From Variovorax sp. Root318D1 (GTDB taxonomy: Bacteria; Pseudomonadota; Gammaproteobacteria; Burkholderiales; Burkholderiaceae_C), in assembly GCF_001424835.1 (NCBI RefSeq), contig NZ_LMCQ01000006.1, forward strand, positions 56,240 to 120,239: a DNA stretch of 64,000 bases, given 5' to 3'. The translations under genes were made by a program, and so were the position numbers. The notes below the pieces were generated by a model. It was given only the letters and a program-made list of their open reading frames with translations, was not told where the DNA came from and made no database searches. Of the stretch, positions 1-9,500 are shown piece after piece (the stretch's first letter is position 1; each line of letters opens with the position of its first letter).

Positions 1-743
1 CCTATCTCGCCTGGCAGCTCGCCGAATGGGGCATTCCGTGGCCTCTGGCGTTGACGCTGGGTGGCGTGGCCGCGTTCGCGCTGGGCGTGTTCGTGTTCCG
101 GGCCGTCGTGCGGCCGGTGTCGCGCGCATCGGTGGAAACGGTGGTCGTCGTCACCCTGGGCCTCTTCCTGTTCTTCCAGGCGCTGTGCCTGTGGCTGTGG
201 GGCTCCGACCAGCAAGCCTTTCCGCCAGTATTCCCGTCCGGAGGATGGACGTTCGGGGGCGTTCGGCTGACGACCGGCACGCTCGGTGTGCTCGCGGTGC
301 TGCTCGCGCTGGCACTCGCACTCGCGGCCTTGCTGCGCTTCACACGCATCGGGCTCGCGCTGCGCGCCGCCGCGGTGGATCGCGAAAAGAGCCTGATCGT
401 CGGCATCCGGGTGGACTCCATGCTGATGCTCGGCTGGGGCCTGGCGTCTCTCGCGGGCTTTGTCGCGGCGGTGCTGGTGGCGCCGCGTCTCTTCCTCAGC
501 CCGACGATGATGGCGCCGGTGCTGGTGTACGCGCTGGCCGCCGCCACACTCGGCGGCTGGGGCAGCACGGTGGGCGCCATTGTGGGCGGACTCGCGATCG
601 GCGTGGCAGAAAGCGTGGGCGCGACCTATCTCCCCTTCATCGGCGCCGAACTGCGCCTGGCCATTCCGCTCGCAGCCATGCTCGCCGTGCTGCTGTTGCG
701 ACCCGAAGGCCTGTTCGGCCGGAAGCTGGCGGTGCGCGTATGA
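1..743 (+). CDS. livH: ABC transporter permease, LivH family (5' end outside window)
   Basis: This is the last 246 residues of an inner-membrane permease of the branched-chain amino acid (HAAT) ABC family; the start lies upstream of the window. The visible part is a series of long hydrophobic helices, and a conserved loop (about 355-420) matches the LivH pattern of short charged residues between helices. Its TGA stop overlaps the ATG of the next permease by 4 bp, so the two are translationally coupled. The ATPase genes are not downstream and presumably lie upstream. The substrate cannot be read from the sequence; members of this family also carry amides, urea and aromatic acids. Confidence 0.9.
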   Translation, partial: YLAWQLAEWGIPWPLALTLGGVAAFALGVFVFRAVVRPVSRASVETVVVVTLGLFLFFQALCLWLWGSDQQAFPPVFPSGGWTFGGVRLTTGTLGVLAVLLALALALAALLRFTRIGLALRAAAVDREKSLIVGIRVDSMLMLGWGLASLAGFVAAVLVAPRLFLSPTMMAPVLVYALAAATLGGWGSTVGAIVGGLAIGVAESVGATYLPFIGAELRLAIPLAAMLAVLLLRPEGLFGRKLAVRV

Positions 744-1729
744 AGACGTTCTCTCCGTGGCTCGCCTTGCTGCTGCTGGCAGCGGTCGCGCCAGCCGTAC
801 TGCCCAAGTTCCTGCTGCTGCAATTGAGCATGGCCCTCTGCTTCGCGCTCGCGATCCTCGGGCTCAACCTGCTGCTCGGCTTCGCGGGTCAGGTCTGCCT
901 GGCGCAGGGCGCCCTGTTCGCTGTCGGCGCCTACACGACCGCCATCCTCTCGGCCCAAGCCGGCTGGCACCCGCTCGCAACCTTGCTGCCGGCGGCTGGC
1001 GCCGCCGCGCTGGCCGGCCTCGCCATCGGCCTGCCCGCGCTGCGCCTGGGCGGGCTGCAACTGGCCATCGTCACCTTCGGCGTGGCGGTGCTGGTGCCGC
1101 AGTTGATCCTGAAGTTCGACCGGCTGACGCAGGGCGTGACCGGCATCAGCTTCGATGCACCGGTGCCGCCGCGCTGGCTGCCGGCGACGCAAGACGTCTG
1201 GCTGTATGGCATCTGCGTCGCCGCCGTCGCGCTGTGCATGGGCCTGGCCATGCGGGTGCTGCGCGGCGACACCGGCCGCAGCCTGCGCGCCATGCGCGAC
1301 AACGAGTTGATTGCGTGCTCGATGGGCGTGCACCTGGTACGGCTGCGCCTGAGTGCTTTCGCTCTCAGCTCGGCTTTCGCCGGCCTCGGCGGCGGGTTGT
1401 ACGCCATCCTGAACGGCTACGTCAGCCCGCAATCGTTCCTTGCCGCCAAGTCGATCGAGATTCTGATCGGCGCCATCGTCGGCGGCATCGCAAGCCTGCC
1501 GGGTGCGCTGCTCGGCGCGCTGTTCGTGGTGTTCGTTCCCGAATGGACGGCCGACCTGAGCCCCGCGCTCGGCGGCCTGATCTACGGCGCCTGCCTGATC
1601 GGGATGATGCTCGTCGCACGCGATGGTCTTGCAGGCCTCGCCGCGCGCGGATTCGCCCGCTGGCGCAAGTCTTTCTTCCCCACCCGGCCGCTTGCGGCAG
1701 CCACCCTTCCCCAGGAGACAACCCCATGA
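740..1729 (+). CDS. livM: ABC transporter permease, LivM family
   Basis: The second membrane subunit of the importer is 329 residues long, the normal LivM length. About ten hydrophobic segments are visible, and the family signature (AMRDNELIACSMG, then a Gly-rich AFAGLGGG helix) sits around residue 180-220. The ATG overlaps the previous stop (ATGA), and the gene's own stop overlaps the start of the binding-protein gene in the same way, giving a tight permease-permease-receptor order. It should pair with the LivH subunit to form the transmembrane channel. Confidence 0.93.
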   Translation: MKTFSPWLALLLLAAVAPAVLPKFLLLQLSMALCFALAILGLNLLLGFAGQVCLAQGALFAVGAYTTAILSAQAGWHPLATLLPAAGAAALAGLAIGLPALRLGGLQLAIVTFGVAVLVPQLILKFDRLTQGVTGISFDAPVPPRWLPATQDVWLYGICVAAVALCMGLAMRVLRGDTGRSLRAMRDNELIACSMGVHLVRLRLSAFALSSAFAGLGGGLYAILNGYVSPQSFLAAKSIEILIGAIVGGIASLPGALLGALFVVFVPEWTADLSPALGGLIYGACLIGMMLVARDGLAGLAARGFARWRKSFFPTRPLAAATLPQETTP

Positions 1730-2958
1730 CTCGCCATACCTTCTTCGCTCTGCGCGGCGCACTGGCCGTTCTCGGCGTAGCCGCAGCGTCGCTGGCCCAC
1801 TCGGCCACCCCCGGCGTCACCGACAGCGTAATCCGCATCGGCATTTCCGCGCCGCTCACCGGCCCGGTAGCCGCGGTGGGCGCGGTGTCGGAGGGCATCA
1901 AGGTTCGCGTCGCCGCGGCCAATGCCGCTGGTGGCGTGAAGATGGGCGATGGCAAGACCCGCACCATCGAACTCGCGGTGCAGGACGACGGTATCGACCC
2001 GCAGCGCACCCTGACCAACGTGCGAAAGATGGTGGAACAGGGCGAGGTGTTCGCGCTGGTAGGCATCTCCGGCACGCCGAACAACCAAGCGATCGGCAAG
2101 TACGTCGAGCAGAAGAAGGTGCCCAACCTCTTCATGTACTCCGGCGTGCAGGAACTCGCGGAAGGCCCGAACTGGATGATCGGCCTGGTGCCGTCCTTCA
2201 CCACCGAGGCGGCGGCCTTCGCCGAGCACCTCAGGGCGACCCAACCGGACGCCAAGGTGGCGCTGCTGTTCCTGAACACCGAAACGGGCCTGACCTTCAA
2301 GTCGGCCCTGGCCGGCGCTCTCAAGGGCTCGCGCGTGAAAGTCCTCGCCGAACAGGCGGTGACGCCGGTGGATCCGACCATCGACACGCAGATGAGCAAC
2401 CTCAAGGCATCGGGCGCCGACACGTTGGTCATCATCGCGCCACCGCGGCAGGGCGCGCAGGCGGTGAAATTCGCGGCGGAGAGCGGCTGGAAGCCCGTCA
2501 CGCTGCTCTCGTACATCGCGTCCTCGGTGGCGGCGCTTCGACCTGCGGGGCTGGACAACGCCAAGGGCCTGATCACGAGTCAGTTCATCAAGCCGGTAGA
2601 GGCGCCCGCGTTTGCGGACGACGCGGCCGTCAAGCGCTACCTGGCCGACCATGCGGCCGCCAAGCCGCGCTTCGACAAGACGGACTCGCAGGGCCAGGTG
2701 GGCTACGTCACCGGCGAGGCGCTGATTCGCGTGCTGGAACTGATGAAGCAGCCCACGCGCCAGGCCATGATGGACGCGGCGCGCCAGATGAACAAGGTGG
2801 AAGTCGGCCTGCTGCTGCCGGGGATCACGCTCACCACGCAGGGCTCGGCCGACCCGTACCCGATCGAAAGCCTGCAACTCGTGCGCTTCGATGGCGTGCA
2901 GTACACGCCCTTGGGCAAGCCGGTGTCGTTCGAGGGCAAGACGCCCCGGCACAACTGA
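1726..2958 (+). CDS. ABC transporter periplasmic substrate-binding protein (Peripla_BP_6 type)
   Basis: This 410-residue periplasmic receptor follows the two permeases with an ATGA overlap and a good CAGGAG ribosome site. A signal peptide ends near residue 27 (AHSA). The mature start, with a GISAPLTGPVAAVG stretch, is the typical first strand of LivJ/amide-type type I binding proteins. It should deliver the ligand to LivHM. Family membership is clear, but the ligand is not; this family binds branched-chain amino acids, amides and aromatic acids. It is the last gene of the operon in this window. Confidence 0.92.
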   Translation: MTRHTFFALRGALAVLGVAAASLAHSATPGVTDSVIRIGISAPLTGPVAAVGAVSEGIKVRVAAANAAGGVKMGDGKTRTIELAVQDDGIDPQRTLTNVRKMVEQGEVFALVGISGTPNNQAIGKYVEQKKVPNLFMYSGVQELAEGPNWMIGLVPSFTTEAAAFAEHLRATQPDAKVALLFLNTETGLTFKSALAGALKGSRVKVLAEQAVTPVDPTIDTQMSNLKASGADTLVIIAPPRQGAQAVKFAAESGWKPVTLLSYIASSVAALRPAGLDNAKGLITSQFIKPVEAPAFADDAAVKRYLADHAAAKPRFDKTDSQGQVGYVTGEALIRVLELMKQPTRQAMMDAARQMNKVEVGLLLPGITLTTQGSADPYPIESLQLVRFDGVQYTPLGKPVSFEGKTPRHN

Positions 2959-3125
2959 GGCGCGGCAATGGCACTCGATCGCCGAAGCCTGATCGCTGCG
3001 CTTCAGCGCATCTCGCGCGGCGAGAAGCTGTATCCAGTCGTAGCGGCCGCAGCCGACGCACGGCACGGCTGTCCTTCTCGGACATGCCGACCAGCCAGCT
3101 CAGTTCATCGACTTTTCCTGGTGAC

Positions 3126-3674
3126 CTAATACCGCATGGGGCCAACGGATGACATCGCCATGCCGTAGATGATCAGAAAGGAACAGGGTACGGCGAGCAG
3201 GAGTGCGAGCAGGCTCCCAACCATATAGGTGACCGCCCGCTTGCGACGGTCATGCAGCCATGAAACCAACGCAGCCAGAAGCGGAAGTGCGGAAGCCGCG
3301 GTCGGCAGAAACGCCACGAACAAGGGCGTGGATCGGTTGCTCGCGAAGGCCGTGACCAACGCGACCATCAGAACGACGGTGAGATGAAGCAGTATGAACT
3401 TGGCGCGGAAATTCTTGAGCTTCGATATCCAGTAGATGGCGTACAGCGGATAAGTGGCACCACCTGAAAAATGCAGCCACTCGATCCCCTGGTAGCTCGA
3501 CGTACGAACGGCGTCGTAAACGATGGGAGGCAGCAAGACGACGCAGAGCAAGATGCACGCGTGAAGCATGAACGCGGCCACAATGGACGGCCAGCGTCGT
3601 TTGGGAGTCTCTGAGCGCGTGTCCGCTCGGGCGGTGTCGGCCAATTCGATGGGGGTGAGGGGTTGGTCTGGCAT
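3126..3674 (-). CDS. Hypothetical four-helix membrane protein
   Basis: This 182-residue protein is of unrecognised family. After a polar N-terminus of about 30 residues there are four clear hydrophobic segments: a long one containing AAFMLHACILLCVVLL, one beginning FILLHLTVVLMVAL, one containing LPTAASALPLLAAL, and a C-terminal one containing GSLLALLLAVPCSFLIIY. A GTG at 3695 would add seven residues and has a weak CGGA just before it; the ATG at 3674 is used here. It stands alone, convergent with the ABC operon and divergent from the radical SAM gene. No function can be assigned. Confidence 0.7.
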   Translation of the reverse strand: MPDQPLTPIELADTARADTRSETPKRRWPSIVAAFMLHACILLCVVLLPPIVYDAVRTSSYQGIEWLHFSGGATYPLYAIYWISKLKNFRAKFILLHLTVVLMVALVTAFASNRSTPLFVAFLPTAASALPLLAALVSWLHDRRKRAVTYMVGSLLALLLAVPCSFLIIYGMAMSSVGPMRY

Positions 3675-3865
3675 GAATGAGCGCGGATTGCGCACTCCGA
3701 GTGGCGGGATAATCGGGAAACCGGGGCGCGGGTCTGGGTCTGAAGCCTGCGACCGCAGACACAGAAACTTCGCCTATGGAAGCATGGCCGATGGTACCCA
3801 GTCACCCGCAAGGCAACTCATGCCACCTCCGACACGCCCAACAGCCCCTTAGTCTCAAGCAGCGC

Positions 3866-4891
3866 ATGCGAATCCATGAATTGAAACAGCGCCTGCGCGA
3901 AGCCGGCGCGGGCCCGAGCCACGAGCAGCGGATCCTGCGGCTGTGGTCCCATGCGCTGCCGCGCAACAGCGGCAGGCGTCTGCCGGGGACGTTCTTTCCG
4001 TCATCGCTGCTGGAGGCCTTGCCGTCCATCGAGGCCGAGTTGGCGGGATTGGCGCGCATCCACGCGGTGCATCCCGGTGCGGATGGTTCCGAGCGGCTGC
4101 TCGTGGCCCTTGCGGACGGCCAGACCGTGGAGAGCGTGCTGCTGCCGAGGGACGGCCTGTGCGTCTCGTCGCAGGTCGGGTGCGCGGTCGGCTGCCAGTT
4201 CTGCATGACGGGCCGCGATGGCTTGCTTCGCCAGGTGGGAAGCGCGGAGATCATTGCCCAGGTCGCTCTCGCGCGCATGCGCCGGCCGGTGCGCAAGGTG
4301 GTGTTCATGGGTATGGGCGAACCGGCCCACAACCTGGACAACGTGATCGAGGCGATCGAGCTGCTTGGCACGGTGGGCAACATCGGCCACAAGAACCTGG
4401 TGTTCTCCACCGTGGGCGATCCGCGCGCGTTCGAGCGGCTGAGCCTGGCCCGCGTGAGGCCTGCGCTGGCGCTCTCGCTGCACACCACGAAGGCCGACCT
4501 GCGCAAGAAACTCCTTCCGCGGGCGCCCAACATGACGCCCGAGGAACTGGTTGCCGCAGGCGAGCGCTATGCGCGCGCCACCGGCTACCCGATCCAGTAC
4601 CAGTGGACGCTGCTCGAAGGTGTCAACGACGGGCCGGAGGAGATCGACGGCATCGTCAGGCTGCTCTCCGGCAAATACGGGGTGCTGAACATGATCCCCT
4701 TCAACGCCGTGGACGGCGTGGCATTCAGCCGCCCCTCGTGGGAGCGTTGCGAAGAGATCGCACGCGTGCTGCACGAGCGCGGCATCCTGACGAAGCTGCG
4801 CCAATCGGCTGGCCAGGATGTGGACGGCGGATGCGGCCAGCTGAGGGCACGCGCCGCCGAAGTGCAAGTGGTGACGCTTCGAAGGGCCTGA
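3866..4891 (+). CDS. RlmN/Cfr-family radical SAM RNA methyltransferase
   Basis: A 341-residue radical SAM enzyme whose cysteines C106, C110 and C113 form the C-x3-C-x2-C cluster-binding motif. A C-terminal C323 in a GGCGQL context matches the catalytic methyl-carrying cysteine of RlmN (E. coli has AACGQL). RlmN methylates C2 of adenosine in 23S rRNA and some tRNAs. The gene is short for RlmN and has diverged N-terminal residues. Comamonads normally also carry a canonical rlmN near hisS/ispG, so this is probably a second copy with a narrower or different RNA target. The start at 3866 (MRIHELK) fits the family; an upstream ATG at 3776 is possible but less likely. Confidence 0.85.
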   Translation: MRIHELKQRLREAGAGPSHEQRILRLWSHALPRNSGRRLPGTFFPSSLLEALPSIEAELAGLARIHAVHPGADGSERLLVALADGQTVESVLLPRDGLCVSSQVGCAVGCQFCMTGRDGLLRQVGSAEIIAQVALARMRRPVRKVVFMGMGEPAHNLDNVIEAIELLGTVGNIGHKNLVFSTVGDPRAFERLSLARVRPALALSLHTTKADLRKKLLPRAPNMTPEELVAAGERYARATGYPIQYQWTLLEGVNDGPEEIDGIVRLLSGKYGVLNMIPFNAVDGVAFSRPSWERCEEIARVLHERGILTKLRQSAGQDVDGGCGQLRARAAEVQVVTLRRA

Positions 4892-4919
4892 GACCGGCCG
4901 ACCGCGCACCGGCTTTCAT

Positions 4920-5672
4920 TCATGCAGACGGGGCGACCCAGTCCCACACTTGATCGGGCGCCTCGACCATCACGTTGTGGCCATGGGGTCCGAGGTCACG
5001 CGCACCGGGGTCGAGCGCGCGAGTCTGCGCCAGCGTCACCATCGCATCATTGCCTCCGCGGCCCAGGTGCACGGGGCAGCGCGCCAAAGCCATCAGTTCG
5101 GCCATCGGGGGCTTGCCCACGCCATTGGCGCAAGGGTCCATCGCGAGGCGCCAACCCTCGGCATCGTGCGCGATGCCACGCGCCACGACGGGTGAGGCCG
5201 CATCGGCAATGCCCGCAAGACCCGACACCTTCAAGTAACGGTCCCACGCTTCCTCTTCGTTGGAAAACCTCTTCGCGGGTTGCAATGCGAGCGTCTCCAT
5301 ACGGCGCAGCTCTTCATCTCTCCATGCGATCTTGATGCCCGCTGCAAAGACCTGGTGCGGCGTGACGCCGAACCAGCCAGTGGCCAGCGCCAGGCCGATC
5401 AGGCCGCCGAGCGAATGTCCGAGAACCACGAGCCGGCCGGCAGCGTGAATGTGCGGCAGCGTGGCGCGCGCAACGCTGGCTGCGTATTGACCGATGGCAT
5501 AGGAGTCCTGCCGATCGGACTGGCCGTGGCCGGGGAGGTCGAGAACGAGCCAGCGGCCGTTCCAGCGCGCGTTGGCGCCAGTGCACATGGGCGACCACAC
5601 CGCCCCCGTCGCGCCCATGCCGTGCAGCATGAGAAGCAGGTCCGGGCCTTCGCCGCCTTGTTCCGTGTACAT
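4920..5672 (-). CDS. Alpha/beta-fold hydrolase
   Basis: This is a 250-residue single-domain alpha/beta hydrolase. The oxyanion loop LHGMGATG, the nucleophile elbow GHSLGG and the C-terminal catalytic His in GPHGHNVM are all present. The ATG at 5672 has a GGAGACAG ribosome site nine bases upstream, which decides the start over longer in-frame options. It follows panD on the same strand with about 95 bp between them, so co-transcription is possible. The substrate is unknown; the general form is that of small esterases and lactonases. Confidence 0.87.
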   Translation of the reverse strand: MYTEQGGEGPDLLLMLHGMGATGAVWSPMCTGANARWNGRWLVLDLPGHGQSDRQDSYAIGQYAASVARATLPHIHAAGRLVVLGHSLGGLIGLALATGWFGVTPHQVFAAGIKIAWRDEELRRMETLALQPAKRFSNEEEAWDRYLKVSGLAGIADAASPVVARGIAHDAEGWRLAMDPCANGVGKPPMAELMALARCPVHLGRGGNDAMVTLAQTRALDPGARDLGPHGHNVMVEAPDQVWDWVAPSA

Positions 5673-5766
5673 GGCCACTGCTGTCTCCGTTGCGTCTTCG
5701 GTGGCCGAAGAATACTCGTCGATAAGGCCAACCTGGAAAACCCCCGCTCCTTGCGGCCTGAGGAGG

Positions 5767-6168
5767 CTACGCCATTGCTGCCTCGGCAGACGCTGCCTGC
5801 ACCGGAATGTGCGCACGCTCTTCCTTGATGCGGTTGGCGCCATCCACGAACACGAGCTTGGGCTTGTAGCCCGCCACCTGGTCTTCCGGCACCAGGCCGA
5901 AGGCCGCGATGATGATCAGGTCGCCCACCGATGCACGTCGCGCGGCCGACCCGTTGACCGAAATGATGCCGGTGCCGCGCTCGCCGCGGATCGCATAGGT
6001 GACGAAGCGCTCGCCATTGTTGATGTTCCAGATGTGGACCTGCTCGTTCTCGGCCAGGTTGGCGGCATCGAGGAGGTCTTCGTCGATGGCGCAGGAGCCC
6101 TCGTAGTGCAGTTCGCAGTCGGTCACGGCAACGCGGTGGATCTTGGACTTGAGCAGGGTGCGGAACAT
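5767..6168 (-). CDS. panD: Aspartate 1-decarboxylase
   Basis: PanD makes beta-alanine from L-aspartate for pantothenate and coenzyme A synthesis. The 133-residue proenzyme carries the self-cleavage site G24-S25 in the YEGSCAID context, where Ser25 becomes the pyruvoyl cofactor. The downstream N-N-G-E-R-F and G-D-x-I-I-I-A-A motifs are also intact. The start at 6168 gives the canonical [13 protein letters not shown]-terminus. It is divergent from the RiPP cluster, and its promoter must lie in the 6169-6480 region. Confidence 0.97.
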   Translation of the reverse strand: MFRTLLKSKIHRVAVTDCELHYEGSCAIDEDLLDAANLAENEQVHIWNINNGERFVTYAIRGERGTGIISVNGSAARRASVGDLIIIAAFGLVPEDQVAGYKPKLVFVDGANRIKEERAHIPVQAASAEAAMA

Positions 6169-6561
6169 GGGACGGTGGCTTTCTCTGTTGGCAAAAGTTG
6201 AATGAGCGGTGTGCCATCGACGGACACACAGGACGAGAGTCGCAGCAAACGCAGCGGAGGATAGTCGAGCCGCTGACGGCATTCGCGCCCTTTGGCTGGC
6301 GCCTAAAAACCACGGCATGGATTTCCGTTGGGCGCTGATCGCCAAAAACCGAGAGTTCTTTCAACCTACAAGCGAAGAACCACGCGCTAAAAAGACCTCC
6401 ATTGCCCTTGCGCTGCGCTTTCTTTTTGAAGAATCTCTTACGTATTAAATCGTCTCTGGGCTACAGTAAAAAATCGTGTTTCGATCGATTTGACTGCGCG
6501 GCCAACCGTAGCCGCAACGCACTTCGGTATTGCGTTGGCCAATCAACCAGGTGGGGCTGAA
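6169..6561. other. Divergent intergenic region between panD and the RiPP cluster
   Basis: About 390 bp without a convincing gene. It is markedly more AT-rich than its surroundings from about 6300 to 6490, as expected for a promoter region. It should hold the panD promoter (minus strand) and the promoter for the kinase-led RiPP operon (plus strand). A weak candidate on the plus strand is TTACGT (6438) with TACAGT (6462), spacer 18. No strong palindrome or terminator was found. Confidence 0.4.
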
Positions 6562-9500
6562 ATGCAGGATGCCGTCATTGCGCGCATTGACGCGACCGAA
6601 CAGGTTGCGCCGGAGCCGTTGTTCATTCCGGGCTATGACTTGCTCGACGTGTTGGGCGTCGGTGGCTACGGCACCGTCTATCGCGCCACGCAGCACCACA
6701 CGGGAAACACGGTCGCGATCAAGGTCGTGAAGCTTCTGGAGGGCCGGCAGCGCGTGGCTCGCTTTCATCGCGAGACCAGACTCTGCGCCACGCTGCATCA
6801 TCCGCACATCGTGCAGTTGCTCGACAAGGGCGAGCAGGGCGAGTGCGTGTATGGCGTCTTCGAATACGTGCCCGGAGAAACGCTCAAGAGCTTGATCCGG
6901 CGCAGAGGCTCGCTGACCGCGGCGGAGACTGGCCATCTCATGGCAGAAGTGCTCGATGCGCTGGACTGCGCGCATCGCGCCGGCATCGTCCACCGCGACC
7001 TGAAGCCCGACAACGTGATGGTGAGCTTCACCGGCGCGCTGCCGCATGCGAAGGTGCTGGACTTCGGCATCAGTACCGTGATCCCGCTGCAGGGAGAGGT
7101 TCATGTGGCAACGCTCACGATGGACGAGGAGTGCCTCGGAACACCGGCATACAGTGCGCCGGAGCAGCTTCGCGGCGAGCCGCCGAGCGCCGGGTCCGAT
7201 CTCTATGCCTGGGGATTGATGTTCCTCGAATGCCTGACGGGCGCGCCCGCGGTCCAGGGCGATTCGGCCGCCGAGATCGTGCATCGGCAACTGAGCCCGC
7301 AGGACATACAGCTGCCGGCCGAGATTGCCGCGCACCCGGTGGCGCAGCTGCTGCGGCGTGTGCTGAAGAAGAAGCAGGCCGAACGCTGCGGATCGGCATC
7401 CGCGCTGCTCGAAGAACTTAGCCGCCTCAGGCTCGACGATCTCGTGGGTGCCTTCGGACGGGCGCAGGGCCAAGCGGACGATGCGCTCGCGCGTACCGTG
7501 GCCACGACCAAGGCCTTCTCCGAGAAGCGGCAATTGACGGTGCTGTGCTGCAGCGTCGCGGTCTGGCCCGAGGCCGGCGAGAGCGAAGCGGGCGAGGGCG
7601 TGTCCGTCTCCTCGGACATTGAGAACCTGGAGCTGCTGCAGCGCGAAGAGCTCAGCCGTTTTTCCGAGGCGGCCACGCGGCGCGGCGGCCTGCTGGCCGG
7701 CACGCTCGGCGATCGGATGATCGTCCTGTTCGGTTATCCGCATGCGAGCGACACCGATGCGCGGCAGGCGTGCATGACGGCGCTCGAGTTGACGGCCCTG
7801 GGCCGCAGCAGGTCGGCGCTCCTCAGGCAGTCCCACGGCGCGCACCTGGGCATCCGCATGGGCATGCACACGGGCATGGCCGTGGTGGCCGGCGGCGAGA
7901 TCCCCTCCGGCCACGCCGTGAGCGTGGCGATGCGCCTTGAAGGCATGGCCGAGATGGGAACGCTGCTCGCCAGCGAAAGCAGCTATCGCCTGCTGGCGCG
8001 CCATGCGCATTTCGACGCGGCCGGCAGCGTGAGCGTGCCGGGCCAATCCGCCGGCGTGCAGACCTACCGGCTGGACGCGCAGAAGCAATCTTCATCGCCG
8101 CCTGCATCCACGCCGGGCACACTGAGCCGCCTGTGCATCGGGCGCGACCGGGAGTTGGCGCTGTTGCGCGGCGAGTGGGCGGAGGCCAGCATGGGCCATG
8201 GGCGCGCGGTGTGGATCCGCGGCGAGCCGGGCATCGGCAAGTCCTGTCTCGTCGACGTGCTGAGAGAGCACGTCGCAGAGGAAGGCGGCCCAAAGTCCGT
8301 CAACGCCCAATGCCAGCCGGAACACCGCAACAGCGCGCTGATGCCGTTCCTGGCGCTGCTGCGCCAGCAGCTCGAAGCCGTGCCGGGCGCATCGCCGGAC
8401 GATCAACGCGACCAGCTGTACGAGGCCCTGCAGGCCGCCGGTTGCGATGGCCCCGCCCTGACGCCGATCTTCTGTTCGTGGCTGTCGCTTCCCTTGGGCG
8501 CTGGTCATCAGGCAAGCCAGGCATCGCCCGCGATGCAGAAGTCGCTGCTGCTGCAATCGACTGCGCGGTGGCTGCTGCACATGGCTGCCGCGGCGCCGCT
8601 GCTGCTGGTGGTGGAGGACGTGCATTGGGCCGACCCCACGAGCATCGAGTTCCTCGAGCAATTGATTGCGCAGCTGGCGGACCAGCCTGTGCTGCTGGTA
8701 CTGACCGCGCGGCCTGAATGGGCCAAGCCCGAAGGCCTGACGGCCGAATGCATCGAGGTGCGAAGGCTCGACGATGCAGAGGCCAGCCACCTGGCCCACC
8801 AGGTGCTCGCGCCGAGGACCGTCGACGCCGCGGTGATCCGCAACATCGTTGCGCGCACCGACGGCGTGCCGCTCTTCGTGCAAGAGATGGCACGCATGCT
8901 GCTGGACACCTACCTTATCGAACAGGACGGTGCCTGGGTCTTCAAGGACACCATGCAGCCGGCCGCCATTCCCGTCACGCTGCGCGACTCGCTGGTGAGC
9001 CGCTTCGACCGCCTCGGGGCAGCGAAGAGCCTTCTGCAGCTGGCTGCGACCATCGGGCGGCAGTTCGATGCGCAGTTGCTGTGCGCCTGCTCCGGCAAGA
9101 ACCGCGACATGGTGGACGCAGAACTGGAAGCCCTGCGCGAGGCGGGGCTGGTCATGCCGGCCGAGCCGTCCGGCGCGGGCGCGGACGCCTTCATGTTCCG
9201 GCATGCGCTGATCCGCGACACCGCCTATGAATGCATGCTCGTCGCGCAGCGTCGGCAGCAGCATCGGAAAGTGGCGCAGGCCCTGCTGCAGAGCGACTCG
9301 CAGCGCGTCGTCAGCGAGCCCGGCATCGTCGCGCAGCATTGGGCGGAGGCCGGAGACCACGCGCAGGCGGTGGCGCATGCGGTGCGGCAGCTTCGCCTCA
9401 CGCAGCACCGTTCGCTGAACGACGAAACCATCGCCTATGCGCAGCACATCGACGGCTGGATCGGGCATCTGACCGGCGTGGTGCAACGCGAAGCCCGGCT

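Noticed and set aside
2959..3125. Short peptide or transposase remnant between the ABC operon and the membrane protein gene.
   Set aside because: Several frames are open over about 100 bp but none has a known motif or a ribosome site; the evidence is too thin to call a gene or mobile element.
3776..3865. Longer N-terminus for the RlmN-like protein (start at 3776).
   Set aside because: The added 30 residues do not resemble RlmN, and ATG 3866 gives the family-like start.
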